Both the position numbers and the translations under genes were made by a program. A DNA stretch of 64,000 nucleotides, taken from Dactylosporangium fulvum (GTDB taxonomy: Bacteria; Actinomycetota; Actinomycetes; Mycobacteriales; Micromonosporaceae). The notes under the pieces are model-generated. The model was given only the letters and a program-made list of their open reading frames with translations. It was not told the origin of the DNA and did not search any database. Positions 51,788-60,435 of the stretch are shown here, piece after piece; positions within the stretch are counted from its first letter, which is position 1, and every line of letters starts with the position of its first letter. The stretch is taken from contig NZ_CP073720.1 of assembly GCF_025137375.1 (NCBI RefSeq), positions 2,752,501 to 2,816,500 of the forward strand, in the 5' to 3' direction.

Positions 51788-51981
51788 CGCCTCCCGGTGC
51801 ACGAAGCTGGCCTGAGGCGCCGACGGTATCGCCGTTACCTGAAAATTCGCTGGATGTTCCCCGGCCGGTTGCTTCGTCGGCATCGGCAACGTCCGGCCGC
51901 GGGTTCACACCGAAGTGCTGATGTCCGTGCGGCGGTGCCGGGGCAGGTTGGATGTCGCAAGCCGCGACGAGAGGAGCGACG

Positions 51982-52113
51982 ATGTCCCGCACCGAGCAGA
52001 ACGTACCCGCCCGCCGGCAGTGGACCGCGCCGCGCGTGGAATGCCTGGAGACCCGGCCGGAGGTCTCCGCCTACTCCGGCGTGGGTGACCCGTGGCACCG
52101 GCAGCCCCGCTGA
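51982..52113 (+). CDS. pqqA: PQQ precursor peptide PqqA
   Basis: A 43-residue precursor beginning MSRTEQNVPARRQWTAP. It contains the obligatory Glu-x-x-x-Tyr pair as EVSAY (E27, Y31), which PqqE crosslinks to form PQQ. The C-terminal tail after the Tyr is long (12 residues, SGVGDPWHRQPR). AGGAG lies 8 bases before the ATG. It overlaps pqqC by 22 bases. Confidence 0.85.
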   Translation: MSRTEQNVPARRQWTAPRVECLETRPEVSAYSGVGDPWHRQPR

Positions 52114-52790
52114 GCCGGGAGGCGTTCGCCGACGCCCTGAGCGGCCTCGGCACGTACTACTGGGACCGGCACCGCTTCCACCTCCGTCTCCACGACGGGC
52201 GCTGCAGCCCGGACGAGATCCGCTCGTGGGTGGCGAACCGGTGGTACTACCAGCGGTGCCTGGCCCAGAAGAACGCGGCGATCGTCTCGCGCTGCCCGCT
52301 GCCGGAGGTGCGGCGGGCGTGGTTGCCGCGGGTGACGTTCCACGACGGGTCCCGCGACGGCGCGGGTGGGCTGGCCGAATGGCTCGTCCTGGCCGAGGCG
52401 GTGGGCCTGTCGCGGGAGGAGGTCGTCGACGAGCGGCACGTGCTGCGCGGGGTGCGGTTCGCCGTGGACGGGTATCTGCATTTCTGCCGGACCCGGCCGT
52501 GGACCGAGGGCGTCGCCGCGGCGCTCACCGAGCTGTTCGCACCCGAGCTGATGACCGATCGCCTGCGCGCCTGGCGGTGGCACTACGACTGGATCAAACC
52601 CGACGGCCTCACCTACTTCGAGACGCGGATCCCCGTGGCCCGCGACGAGAGCGCCGACACGCTCGAGCTGGTGCTGACCCACTGCACCGGTGCCGAGCAG
52701 CAGCAGGCGGCGCTGGCCGCGCTGCGGTTCAAGTGTGACGTGCTCGGCGCGATGCTCGACGCCATCGACTACGCGGCGACCACGGGATGA
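52092..52790 (+). CDS. pqqC: pyrroloquinoline-quinone synthase PqqC
   Basis: A 232-residue helical oxidase that carries out the last ring-closure and oxidation steps of PQQ. Family features: GTYYWDRHRFHLRLHDGRCSP, EIRSWVANRWYYQRCLAQKNAAIVSRCP, HDGSRDGAGGLAEWLVLAEAVGL, ERHVLRGVRFAVDGYLHFCR and the C-terminal RFKCDVLGAMLDAIDYA. The GTG start lies inside pqqA; the stop overlaps the next gene (ATGA). Confidence 0.93.
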   Translation: MAPAAPLSREAFADALSGLGTYYWDRHRFHLRLHDGRCSPDEIRSWVANRWYYQRCLAQKNAAIVSRCPLPEVRRAWLPRVTFHDGSRDGAGGLAEWLVLAEAVGLSREEVVDERHVLRGVRFAVDGYLHFCRTRPWTEGVAAALTELFAPELMTDRLRAWRWHYDWIKPDGLTYFETRIPVARDESADTLELVLTHCTGAEQQQAALAALRFKCDVLGAMLDAIDYAATTG

Positions 52791-54166
52791 CGGGGCCGGG
52801 CCTGCGCCGCGGTGTCCGTCTCGTGTTCGACCCGGTGCGGGATCAGCACGCCCTGCTGTACCCGGAGGGTGTGCTGCTGCTCGATCCGGTGGCGGCGGAC
52901 GTGGTCGCCGCCTGCGACGGCCGGCGGGATCTCGCCGGGATCGTGGACCGGCTGGCCCGCGAGTACGACGGCGTCGACGCCGCCGACGTCGGGCGGCTGC
53001 TGGCCGACCTGAGCGACCGGCGGCTGCTGGCCTCCGGAGGCAGCGGACGACCCGCCGGCGCCGCGGCGAGCGGCACCGGGGCGGTCCCGTGGGCCAGTGC
53101 CCACCCTCGCCCGACGGGCCTGCTCGCGGAACTCACGTATCGGTGCCCGTTGCAGTGCGCGTACTGCTCGAATCCGGTGGAGCTGGCCGCGTACCGCGCC
53201 GAGCTCAGCACCGCGGAGTGGGCGGACGTGCTGGATCAGGCGCGTGCCGCCGGGGTGCTGCAGGTCCATCTCTCCGGCGGTGAGCCGTTGCTGCGCCGGG
53301 ATCTGCCGGAGCTGGTCGGGCATGCCAGCGGACTGGGGATGTACACCAACCTCGTCACCAGCGGCGTCCCGCTCGCCGGCGACAGGTTGGCCGTGTTGCT
53401 GGATGCGGGTCTGGACCACCTGCAGCTGTCGATCCAGGATTCACGGCGGGCCGACGCCGACCGGGTCGCGGGTGGCCGGTTCCACGACCGCAAGCTCGCC
53501 GCCGCCGGGCTGGTCCGGGAGTCGGGGACGGTGTTGTCGGTCAACGTGGTCCTGCACGCCGGGAACGTGGCGCGGCTGGACGAGATCGCCGAGCTGGCCG
53601 TCGATCTCGGCGCCGAGCGGCTGGAGCTGGCCCACACCCAGTTCTACGGGTGGGGGCTGCGGAACCGGGCCGCGCTCATGCCGACCCGTGCGCAGGTCGA
53701 CGCCGCCGCGGCCGCGGCCGCCGAGGTTCACGACCGGCACGGCGACCGGGTCGAGATCGTCTACGTCGAGCCGGACTACCACACCGGCAGCCCGAAACCA
53801 TGCATGAACGGCTGGGGCAGCCGCCAGCTCGTCGTGGCACCCGACGGCGACGTGCTGCCCTGCCTCGCCGCCGGGCAGCTGCCCGGCCTGGAGACGCCGA
53901 ACGTCCACAGTGGAAAGATCGCGGACATCTGGCAGCACTCCGCGTTGTTCAACGCCTTCCGTGGCACGGCATGGATGCCCGAACCGTGCCGCAGCTGCGA
54001 CCTGCGCACCGTGGACTTCGGTGGCTGCCGGTGCCAGGCGTTCCAGCTCACCGGCGACCCGGCGGCCACCGATCCGGCGTGCCGGTGGTCTCCGCACCAC
54101 GAGACCGTGCTCGCCGCCGCCGGCACCGTCGAACGGCCACCGGTGATTCCGCGGCGGCTGCGGTGA
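52787..54166 (+). CDS. pqqDE: fused PqqD-PqqE (peptide chaperone plus radical SAM enzyme)
   Basis: A 459-residue fusion. Residues 1-~88 are the PqqD chaperone (RLVFDPVRDQHALLYPEGVLLLDPVAADVVAACDGRR). A Gly/Ala linker leads to PqqE with the SAM cluster motif CPLQCAYC (C120, C124, C127) and the partial TIM barrel. C-terminal auxiliary cluster cysteines lie in CMNGWGSRQLVVAPDGDVLPC and CRSCDLRTVDFGGCRC. PqqD presents PqqA to PqqE, which links Glu and Tyr; fusion fixes their stoichiometry. In most organisms they are separate genes. It is translationally coupled to pqqC and pqqB. Confidence 0.9.
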   Translation: MTGPGLRRGVRLVFDPVRDQHALLYPEGVLLLDPVAADVVAACDGRRDLAGIVDRLAREYDGVDAADVGRLLADLSDRRLLASGGSGRPAGAAASGTGAVPWASAHPRPTGLLAELTYRCPLQCAYCSNPVELAAYRAELSTAEWADVLDQARAAGVLQVHLSGGEPLLRRDLPELVGHASGLGMYTNLVTSGVPLAGDRLAVLLDAGLDHLQLSIQDSRRADADRVAGGRFHDRKLAAAGLVRESGTVLSVNVVLHAGNVARLDEIAELAVDLGAERLELAHTQFYGWGLRNRAALMPTRAQVDAAAAAAAEVHDRHGDRVEIVYVEPDYHTGSPKPCMNGWGSRQLVVAPDGDVLPCLAAGQLPGLETPNVHSGKIADIWQHSALFNAFRGTAWMPEPCRSCDLRTVDFGGCRCQAFQLTGDPAATDPACRWSPHHETVLAAAGTVERPPVIPRRLR

Positions 54167-55008
54167 AGGTCCACATCCTCGGCAGTGCGGCCGGTGGCGG
54201 TGTTCCGCAGTGGAACTGCGCCTGCGCCGGCTGCACGACCGCGCGGCGGACCGGGGCGCATCGCACCCAGGACAGCGTCGCGGTCACCGGCGACGGCACC
54301 GCCTGGTACCTGCTCAACGCCGCACCCGACATCCGCACCCAGCTGACCACCGCCGGCCACCTCGATCCCGGCCCGGGCCGGCGGGACACCCCGATCCGCG
54401 GGGTCCTGCTCACCACCGCCGAGATCGACCACACCGCCGGCCTGCTCAGCCTCCGCGAGGCCGAACGGCTCACCCTCTTCGGCACCGGCACCGTGCTCGC
54501 CGCCATCCCGCTGATCCCGATGCTGCGCCACTACACCGACCTGGACGTCCACGAGCTACCGATCGGCGACCCCCTTGCTCTGGACGGCGGGCTGACCGTG
54601 CGGGCGGTGGTCGTCGGGACCAAGGTGCCCCGCTACGCCGATCCCGGCGTCGGCGACGCCTGGGTCAGCGCCCTGCGGATCACCGACGACCGCACCGGAC
54701 GCGCCTTCGTCTACGCCACCTGCCTGCCCGGATGGACCGAAACCTTCGACGACTTCCTCAAGGGCGCCGACACCGCACTGCTCGACGGCACCTTCCTCAC
54801 CGACGACGAGATGTCCCGCGAGACCGGCCTGGCCAGGACGCCGCGGCAGATGGGGCACCTGCCGATCGCCGACACCGTCCCGGCCCTGCGGCGCCATCCG
54901 GACATGCGGGCCGTGTTCGGCCACCTCAACAACACCAACCCGTTGGCCGGGGCCGGTACTCAGGCCCCGGTCGAGGTCGCGCAGGACGGGCAGACACTCG
55001 AATGGTGA
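54163..55008 (+). CDS. pqqB: PQQ biosynthesis protein PqqB
   Basis: A 281-residue metallo-beta-lactamase-fold protein with the PqqB start VKVHILGSAAGGGVPQWNCACAGCTTAR (with a zinc-binding Cys set), LLTTAEIDHTAGLLSLREAERL and DTALLDGTFLTDDEMSRE. PqqB hydroxylates the crosslinked intermediate. GTG 54163 overlaps the stop of pqqDE (GTGA). No pqqF protease is present; other proteases are believed to trim the peptide in such organisms. Confidence 0.92.
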   Translation: MKVHILGSAAGGGVPQWNCACAGCTTARRTGAHRTQDSVAVTGDGTAWYLLNAAPDIRTQLTTAGHLDPGPGRRDTPIRGVLLTTAEIDHTAGLLSLREAERLTLFGTGTVLAAIPLIPMLRHYTDLDVHELPIGDPLALDGGLTVRAVVVGTKVPRYADPGVGDAWVSALRITDDRTGRAFVYATCLPGWTETFDDFLKGADTALLDGTFLTDDEMSRETGLARTPRQMGHLPIADTVPALRRHPDMRAVFGHLNNTNPLAGAGTQAPVEVAQDGQTLEW

Positions 55009-55073
55009 GCCGGCTGTTTACCACGTGCGGAAGCGGTCAGTGAGGTACAAAGGGCCGACAACAGGAGCACGGC

Positions 55074-55277
55074 ATGAGCAAGACGGCTGACAGCAAGACG
55101 GCATACATTTTCGACCAGGACGGTGAGCCGGTCATCGCCATGAGCGCGGCGGCGAAGGCGGCGGACCGCGACCCGGACGACTACGGCCCGGAGGAGTTCG
55201 GCTCGGAGGCGGACGTCAACCCCGCCACCGGGACCGAGTACGGCGAGGTCGACAACTGGCGAACCCACGACCGCTAG
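55074..55277 (+). CDS. 67-residue acidic hypothetical protein
   Basis: ATG 55074 after AGGAG encodes a small acidic protein (AYIFDQDGEPVIAMSAAAKAADRDPDDYGPEEFG). It follows pqqB by 65 bases in the same direction and is followed by a perfect hairpin terminator, so it probably is the last gene of the PQQ transcript. Whether it serves PQQ metabolism is unknown. Confidence 0.6.
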   Translation: MSKTADSKTAYIFDQDGEPVIAMSAAAKAADRDPDDYGPEEFGSEADVNPATGTEYGEVDNWRTHDR

Positions 55278-55295
55278 TGCGGTGTCCGAACGATG

Positions 55296-55327
55296 TTCCG
55301 CTCAGGAATGAATATTCCTGAGCGGAA
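55296..55327. terminator. perfect hairpin between convergent genes
   Basis: A 14-base stem (TTCCGCTCAGGAAT and its complement) with a 4-base loop GAAT, 18 bases after the stop of the 67-residue gene and 104 bases before the end of the convergent phosphotransferase gene. It is AT-richer than the surroundings. Confidence 0.8.
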
Positions 55328-55431
55328 TCCTCCTATCCGTCCTTGGTACCGAGCTGGAGAGCACGCAGCGCCACGCCTTCGGCCAGCCGTACTCCGGCTC
55401 GATCTCGTGGAGCATGCTGTTCGTCCGCCGC

Positions 55432-56394
55432 TCACAGCAGGGCGGCGTAGGCCGCGACCTGCCCGGCGAACGCCCGCAGCCCGCTGATCCGCTCGCAGGC
55501 GTCGGCCTCGATCCGGCTCAGGTCGTGCGGCCCGATCGGCTGCTGCCCGAGTGACATCCGTAGCCGTCCGGCGAGCCGCCCGAGCCGCAGCCCGACGCGG
55601 CGGACCAGCACATCCGGATCCGCCGGGGGAGCGGTGCCGCCGTGTTCGGCGTAGGCCCGGACGGTGCGCCGGACGGCGGCGCCGTCGGGACCGGGGCGGC
55701 CACGCTGCGCGAACACGATCGCCGCGTGGACGACCTCCAGCCGTGCGCTGTCCGGCCCGGCGCCGTCCCAGTCGACCAGCACCGGCCCGGCGCCGGTCAT
55801 CAGCACGTTCCAGGGCTCGACGTCCCGGTGGGTCATGACGTGGTCGGCCGCGCCGTCGAAGCCGCGCTCGACCCACGCGGCGGCGGCGAGGACGTCCGGC
55901 AGGTGCCGGCGCAGGACCGGTGCCCACAGGCGGCGTTGCCGCTCGCCCTCCACCAGCCATGCGTGCCACTGTTGTTCGTCGTTCAGCCGGTACCATTCGG
56001 GCCCGGCGCGGCCGGTGCGCTCGATGCCGTGCAGCCGCGCGAGCGTGCCGCCGAGCCAGTCGGCGACCTCGTCGGTGTCGGCGAGCGCGCGGCCGTCGAC
56101 CCATTCGTAGGCGCGCAGCAGCCCGCCATCGGCGGCCTCGACCGCGAAGCCGACCGCCGGTGCGAGCGGGCGCGCCATGCTGATGCCCGCTTCCAGTACC
56201 CGTCGCTCGAAGTCCATCGCGAGCGCGAAGTCGTCCCGCCAGTCCCGGGCGTCGACCTGCTTGACGAGGACCCGTCCGTCGCGGGTGTCGAGGGACCACG
56301 TCTGCGACGTACCGAACGCGAACGGGACCAGCCCGCCGACCGGCCGCGCCAGCCCGAACGCCTCGGTGATCAGTTCTGCCGGCGGCGCATCCAT
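55432..56394 (-). CDS. aminoglycoside phosphotransferase (APH)-fold kinase
   Basis: A 320-residue protein-kinase-like fold. Catalytic parts are THRDVEPWNVLMT (Brenner motif with D and N) and VLVDWDGAGP (metal-binding Asp). The N-terminal Lys of the ATP site is in RVLVKQVD. Substrates of APH-like proteins vary: antibiotics, sugars, choline. No resistance context is seen here. ATG 56394. No operon partner. Confidence 0.88.
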   Translation of the reverse strand: MDAPPAELITEAFGLARPVGGLVPFAFGTSQTWSLDTRDGRVLVKQVDARDWRDDFALAMDFERRVLEAGISMARPLAPAVGFAVEAADGGLLRAYEWVDGRALADTDEVADWLGGTLARLHGIERTGRAGPEWYRLNDEQQWHAWLVEGERQRRLWAPVLRRHLPDVLAAAAWVERGFDGAADHVMTHRDVEPWNVLMTGAGPVLVDWDGAGPDSARLEVVHAAIVFAQRGRPGPDGAAVRRTVRAYAEHGGTAPPADPDVLVRRVGLRLGRLAGRLRMSLGQQPIGPHDLSRIEADACERISGLRAFAGQVAAYAALL

Positions 56395-56455
56395 GCCCGC
56401 AGCCTAGATCACGGCCCGGCTCGCGCGGTCGCCGCGAGCCGGGCCGGACCCGGGA

Positions 56456-57043
56456 TCAGGACTCCAGCGCCTGCCAGGCCTTCGGCATCCACACCCAGTG
56501 GCCGTTGACGTTCACGAGGCCCTCGAACGCGAGACCCGTGTCGTCGCCCGGCTCGGTGTACTTCCACCGGTACAGCGTCAGCCCCGGCTTCAGGTGCGTG
56601 CCCAGCTGCCGGTAGCCGCCCGGGAAGTCCGCCGCGACCTTCGGCCCCCACGCCCGGATCTCCTCCGACGTGGCCTTGAAGACCTTCAGCTCGGTCTGCT
56701 CCGGCTTTCCGGCGAGCTTGATCTCGTCACCGTTCCACAGCTTCGACGTGTAGAACTTCTCCGCCTTGGTCGCGGCGTCACCCTCGAACACGGCCTTGTA
56801 GTCCTCGGTCGCCGGCTTCAGCTGCTGGACGAGCGCCGGGTCCTTGCCCGTGCGGAGCGCCTCCAGCAGCTTCTTGGCGCCGTCGTCGGTCTTCGGGTAC
56901 GCACTGCCGGCCGAGCTCTGTGCGGTCGAGGGCTGGACGGCCGGCGGCTGCGCGGCCGGCGGCTCCTCCGCCTTCTCACCGCAGCCGGCAAGGGCGAGAC
57001 CCAGCGTGGTGGCCAACAATGTCGAAAGCGCCAGGCGCTTCAT
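56456..57043 (-). CDS. lipoprotein of unknown function
   Basis: A 195-residue exported lipoprotein: MKRLALSTLLATTLGLALAGC (lipobox LAGC at C21), a Pro/Gln-rich linker of ~25 residues and a ~130-residue alpha/beta domain (KKLLEALRTGKDPALVQQLKPATEDYKAVFEGD, LYRWKYTEPGDDTGLAFEGLVNVNGHWVWMPKAW). The last part resembles a stress-response/NTF2-like fold, but no family is certain. It is divergent from the DUF6493-like gene. ATG with GGAGGAAT just upstream. Confidence 0.85.
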   Translation of the reverse strand: MKRLALSTLLATTLGLALAGCGEKAEEPPAAQPPAVQPSTAQSSAGSAYPKTDDGAKKLLEALRTGKDPALVQQLKPATEDYKAVFEGDAATKAEKFYTSKLWNGDEIKLAGKPEQTELKVFKATSEEIRAWGPKVAADFPGGYRQLGTHLKPGLTLYRWKYTEPGDDTGLAFEGLVNVNGHWVWMPKAWQALES

Positions 57044-57175
57044 GCGATTCCTCCTCGGTGGTACGACCGGCGCGGTCCGTGGAACCCCCGCCGCAAGCGC
57101 GGATCAAGGTATCGGCCGCAGTCAACGAAAACGCCGTCTGCGACGCGCGATCGTCGTCATTCCGACAGCCGGGCC

Positions 57176-59728
57176 GTGCGGTTCAGCGGTGCGGCACGCC
57201 CTCCTCGGCGAACGGGGCCGGGCGGCACGTGGCAGGATGCGCTGGAGCCCCTCCCCGAGATCCCGGCCACGGGCAGCTTCTCGTTTGTCGTCTGGGGCGG
57301 GGACGGAGAGCCACCCAGCGACATCGAGGAGCTCCGCGTGTGGCTCGCCGAGCGGCAGCTGCGCCAGCGCGAACAGCACCGCAGCTCCGAGCTGTGGCAT
57401 CTGCGGCGGCAGGCGCAGGAGGAGGCCCGGCGGCGCAACGAACTGCGGCACGCGGCCCGGTCGATGGCGACCGTCGCGTGCACGCCGAGGGCCACCGACG
57501 CCGTCAGGCTGCTGCACCGGCCCTGGAGTCAGGGTCCGTCGCTGAACGTGCTGCCCGAGATGGTGCCCGGCCTGCTCCGCGTGCGCGGTACGGACTGGTG
57601 CGCCACCCTCGCCCGGGGCATGGTGCGCCGCGCCCGGGCCCGCATCCGGTCCAGCTCCTGGCCGTTCACCGAGGCACTCATGCGGGCCGTGGGCACCGGA
57701 CCGCCGGACACGCCCGGCGCCGTCGCGCAGTACGTGGCGATGTGGCGCGGACCGCAGCTCGCCGCGGTCCTGGCGGCCGACCCGTGGCTCGACCACGTGC
57801 TGCCGTACCTCTTCGACGACGACCGGGTCGCCGCGGTGTTCTCCAGTGATGTGGCGGCCCGCGACTGGCCTCCGGCGCTGGTGGAGCTGGCCGCGAGCGG
57901 GCGCGTCGACCGCCCGGCGCTCATCGGGGGCTGCCTGCGCCGTCTCCGCGCCGGCGGGCGGACGGGGGTGCTGCAGCCGTACCTCGCGCTGCTCAAACAG
58001 CTGGGACCGGGCACCGGCGAGCTGGCCGGTCACCGGCAGGAGCTGACCGGCCTGCTGACCGCGCCGCTGTCGACGGTCGCCGGCTTCGCGTACACCTCCC
58101 TGCAGCAGCTGCACCGGGAGTCACCGCTGGATGCGGCGACCCTGGCGGAGATCACGCTGAGCCTGCTCTCCCGGCCGGAGAAGAAGCTGGTCCGCGCCCA
58201 TCTCGCCTGGCTGCGCCCGCTGCCGCTCGACGACGTCGTCGACGGGCTCGTCGTCGGGCTGCACCATCCGGTGCCCGAGCTCGCCGAACAGACCCTCGAC
58301 CTCGTCGAGCCGCGCCTGGCCGGCCTGTCGGCGGCGACCCGCGAGCGGCTGAAGGCCGAGGTGCCGGCGCTCGACGGCGCGGTCGCCCAGCGGCTCGGCG
58401 CGTGGTTCGGCATGACGCCTGCGGCGGCGCCCGTTCCGGTCCTCGTCGCCGACCTGCCGGCCGGGATGCCGCCGCCGCTGGATCTGGGTGCGCTCGCCGG
58501 TGAACTGGCGACGACGCTGCGGAGGGACGACGACGATCCGGTCCGGTACGAACTGATCCTCGACGGGCTGGTGCGCGCGGCCAACGGCGACCGCGCCGCC
58601 GCCGCGCGGGTGCTGCGGCCGCTGGTGCCCCAGTGGGTGCCCCAGTGGCGAAACCTGATCGGCGCCGTCGCCGGCCCGTGGGCGCCGTCCCGGACACCCT
58701 CGGACCATCCGCTGGCCGAGTTCATCGAGGACCGGGCACTCGAGCTGGCCGTGCAGCTGATGCGCGACCCGCCGCCGGCGCTGCTGGCGACGCCCGCGAC
58801 GGTCGTCGGGCACGTCGATCCCGCCCGGGTGCTCGGGCTGCTCCAGCAGGCCGAGCGCGACGGCCGGCAGCCCGGCGACCTGGACCTGACCCAGGCCCTG
58901 TTGCGCCTGCCCCGCGAGGTCGACGTTGCTGTCCACACGGCCGCGGCGCGCCTCACGTCGCCGGCCGGTCGCCGGTTCGCGGCCTGGCTGGCCGGCGTCG
59001 CCGAGCCGCGGACCTGGGTCGTGGCCGTGCCGCAGCAGTCGTACCGCTTCATCGGCCGGCTCGCGATGCTCGACCCGGCGGGCCTGCCTGCCGGGCTCGC
59101 CGACCCGCGCACCGCCGCCGAGCGGGCCAGAGTCGGGTGGAGCATGCCCGGGCTGGAGCTGTGGCCGATGGTGACGCCGTCGCACCGCGAGGTGGCCGCC
59201 GCGCACGTCCAGGCCTACGTCGCCGCCGGGGTCGACAACGGCACGCTCGGCGCCGGTGTCCTCGAAGGCCTCGCGGCCGCCGACGGCCCGCCCGGCCCGG
59301 CGATGGCCCTGACGATGGCGTACGCGCTGGCGAACCACCGGGAGACCGCACGCCTGGCGGCCGGCGACGCGCTCATCACCCTGGCCGCCCGGCCGGACTG
59401 GGACAGCACCGGCATCGGGACCGAGCTGGCCGAGCTCGCCGTCGCCGACCGGATCGTCCTCCAGCGGACCCTCCGCCCGCTCACCGACGCCCTCAAGGCC
59501 GGCGCCCACGACGCGGTCTGGCAGGTGACGTCAGCGGCGCTGCCGGCCCTGCTGGCCGCCGGCCCGCGCCCGGGCCTGGCCGACCTCGTCGCCCTCGCCG
59601 CCGACGCCGCCCGCACCGGGCGGCACACCGCCGATCTGCCGGGCCTGGCGCCGCTCGCCGCGAAGCCGGGCCGCACCCGCCTGGCCGAGGCCGCCCGCCG
59701 CCTCGCCGCGGTCATGAACGGCTCGTGA
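57176..59728 (+). CDS. DUF6493-like protein lacking the usual N-terminus
   Basis: A protein of about 850 residues from GTG 57176. The C-terminal part has PALLATPATVVGHVDPARVLGLLQQAE and LDLTQALLRLPREVD, the conserved DUF6493 signature. A WGGDGEPPSDIEELRVWLAERQLRQRE section and long helical repeats (HEAT-like) precede it. The family normally carries several hundred more residues before this point. The lipoprotein start at 57043 leaves too little room for them, so the gene is N-terminally short or has a different start that I cannot see. DUF6493 proteins are large, of unknown role, and occur in actinobacterial clusters with SWIM, MoxR or VWA genes; none is nearby here. Confidence 0.65.
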   Translation: MRFSGAARPPRRTGPGGTWQDALEPLPEIPATGSFSFVVWGGDGEPPSDIEELRVWLAERQLRQREQHRSSELWHLRRQAQEEARRRNELRHAARSMATVACTPRATDAVRLLHRPWSQGPSLNVLPEMVPGLLRVRGTDWCATLARGMVRRARARIRSSSWPFTEALMRAVGTGPPDTPGAVAQYVAMWRGPQLAAVLAADPWLDHVLPYLFDDDRVAAVFSSDVAARDWPPALVELAASGRVDRPALIGGCLRRLRAGGRTGVLQPYLALLKQLGPGTGELAGHRQELTGLLTAPLSTVAGFAYTSLQQLHRESPLDAATLAEITLSLLSRPEKKLVRAHLAWLRPLPLDDVVDGLVVGLHHPVPELAEQTLDLVEPRLAGLSAATRERLKAEVPALDGAVAQRLGAWFGMTPAAAPVPVLVADLPAGMPPPLDLGALAGELATTLRRDDDDPVRYELILDGLVRAANGDRAAAARVLRPLVPQWVPQWRNLIGAVAGPWAPSRTPSDHPLAEFIEDRALELAVQLMRDPPPALLATPATVVGHVDPARVLGLLQQAERDGRQPGDLDLTQALLRLPREVDVAVHTAAARLTSPAGRRFAAWLAGVAEPRTWVVAVPQQSYRFIGRLAMLDPAGLPAGLADPRTAAERARVGWSMPGLELWPMVTPSHREVAAAHVQAYVAAGVDNGTLGAGVLEGLAAADGPPGPAMALTMAYALANHRETARLAAGDALITLAARPDWDSTGIGTELAELAVADRIVLQRTLRPLTDALKAGAHDAVWQVTSAALPALLAAGPRPGLADLVALAADAARTGRHTADLPGLAPLAAKPGRTRLAEAARRLAAVMNGS

Positions 59729-59898
59729 GGCGCTTTCGCCGGACCCGGCGGCGGGCGCCGGACTGACCGGCGTGGGCCGCTCGGTGATGACGGTCCGAGT
59801 GACGCCGGCCGGGAGCGTCATGTGACGGCGGTGGGAGATTCGGCTGCGACCGAGCGTAACGACCGGCCGTGGCCGGGGGACGAACCTATGCTTTCGCC

Positions 59899-60435
59899 GT
59901 GTCCGTCGAAGCCCCACAGGTCGACGGGGTGACCGGCATCATCGCTGGCGGTGATGCGTATGCGCCCGTGTTCGTCGACACCACCGGCCGTCGTGGACGG
60001 CGACTCCGATTCCTCTTCAACATGGTGGGCGCGGCGACGTTGACCTATGCGGTGCTCGTGCTGGCCGCCGTGACACTCGCCGGTGGGCCGCCGGATCCGC
60101 AGCAACCGGTGCCGTTACCGGAGCCGGCGAGGTCGGCGTCCGCGACGCCGCCGAAACCGAGTGTGCCCGTGGCCGGCCGGTCCGGCGGCCCGGCCAAGCG
60201 GACCACCGGCGCCCGGCCGGTCCGCAACAGCGTCGCGCCCGGCCCGCCCGTGGCGGTGTCCCGCAGTCCCGCGGTCAGCGCGCCGGCCACCGATCAGCCG
60301 TCAGCGTCGGCGAGCCCGTCGCGGACCGGCCCACGGTCGCCCGGGCCGAGCGAGACACCGACGGCGAGCACGACACCGAGCACACCGGGCGCATCACCGA
60401 GCACCAGCACCATGGGCGTCGTGAGCCTTCCGTGA
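59899..60435 (+). CDS. Pro/Ser/Thr-rich single-pass membrane protein
   Basis: A 178-residue protein. A short cytoplasmic start with GDAYAPVFVDTTGRRGRR precedes one helix (LFNMVGAATLTYAVLVLAAVTLAG). A long exported Pro/Ser/Thr/Ala tail without domains follows. TATGCT six bases before GTG 59899 suggests a leaderless transcript. Its stop overlaps the start of the NodB-GT2 gene (GTGA), so the two proteins probably act together, perhaps as a membrane or wall-spanning scaffold. Confidence 0.75.
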   Translation: MSVEAPQVDGVTGIIAGGDAYAPVFVDTTGRRGRRLRFLFNMVGAATLTYAVLVLAAVTLAGGPPDPQQPVPLPEPARSASATPPKPSVPVAGRSGGPAKRTTGARPVRNSVAPGPPVAVSRSPAVSAPATDQPSASASPSRTGPRSPGPSETPTASTTPSTPGASPSTSTMGVVSLP

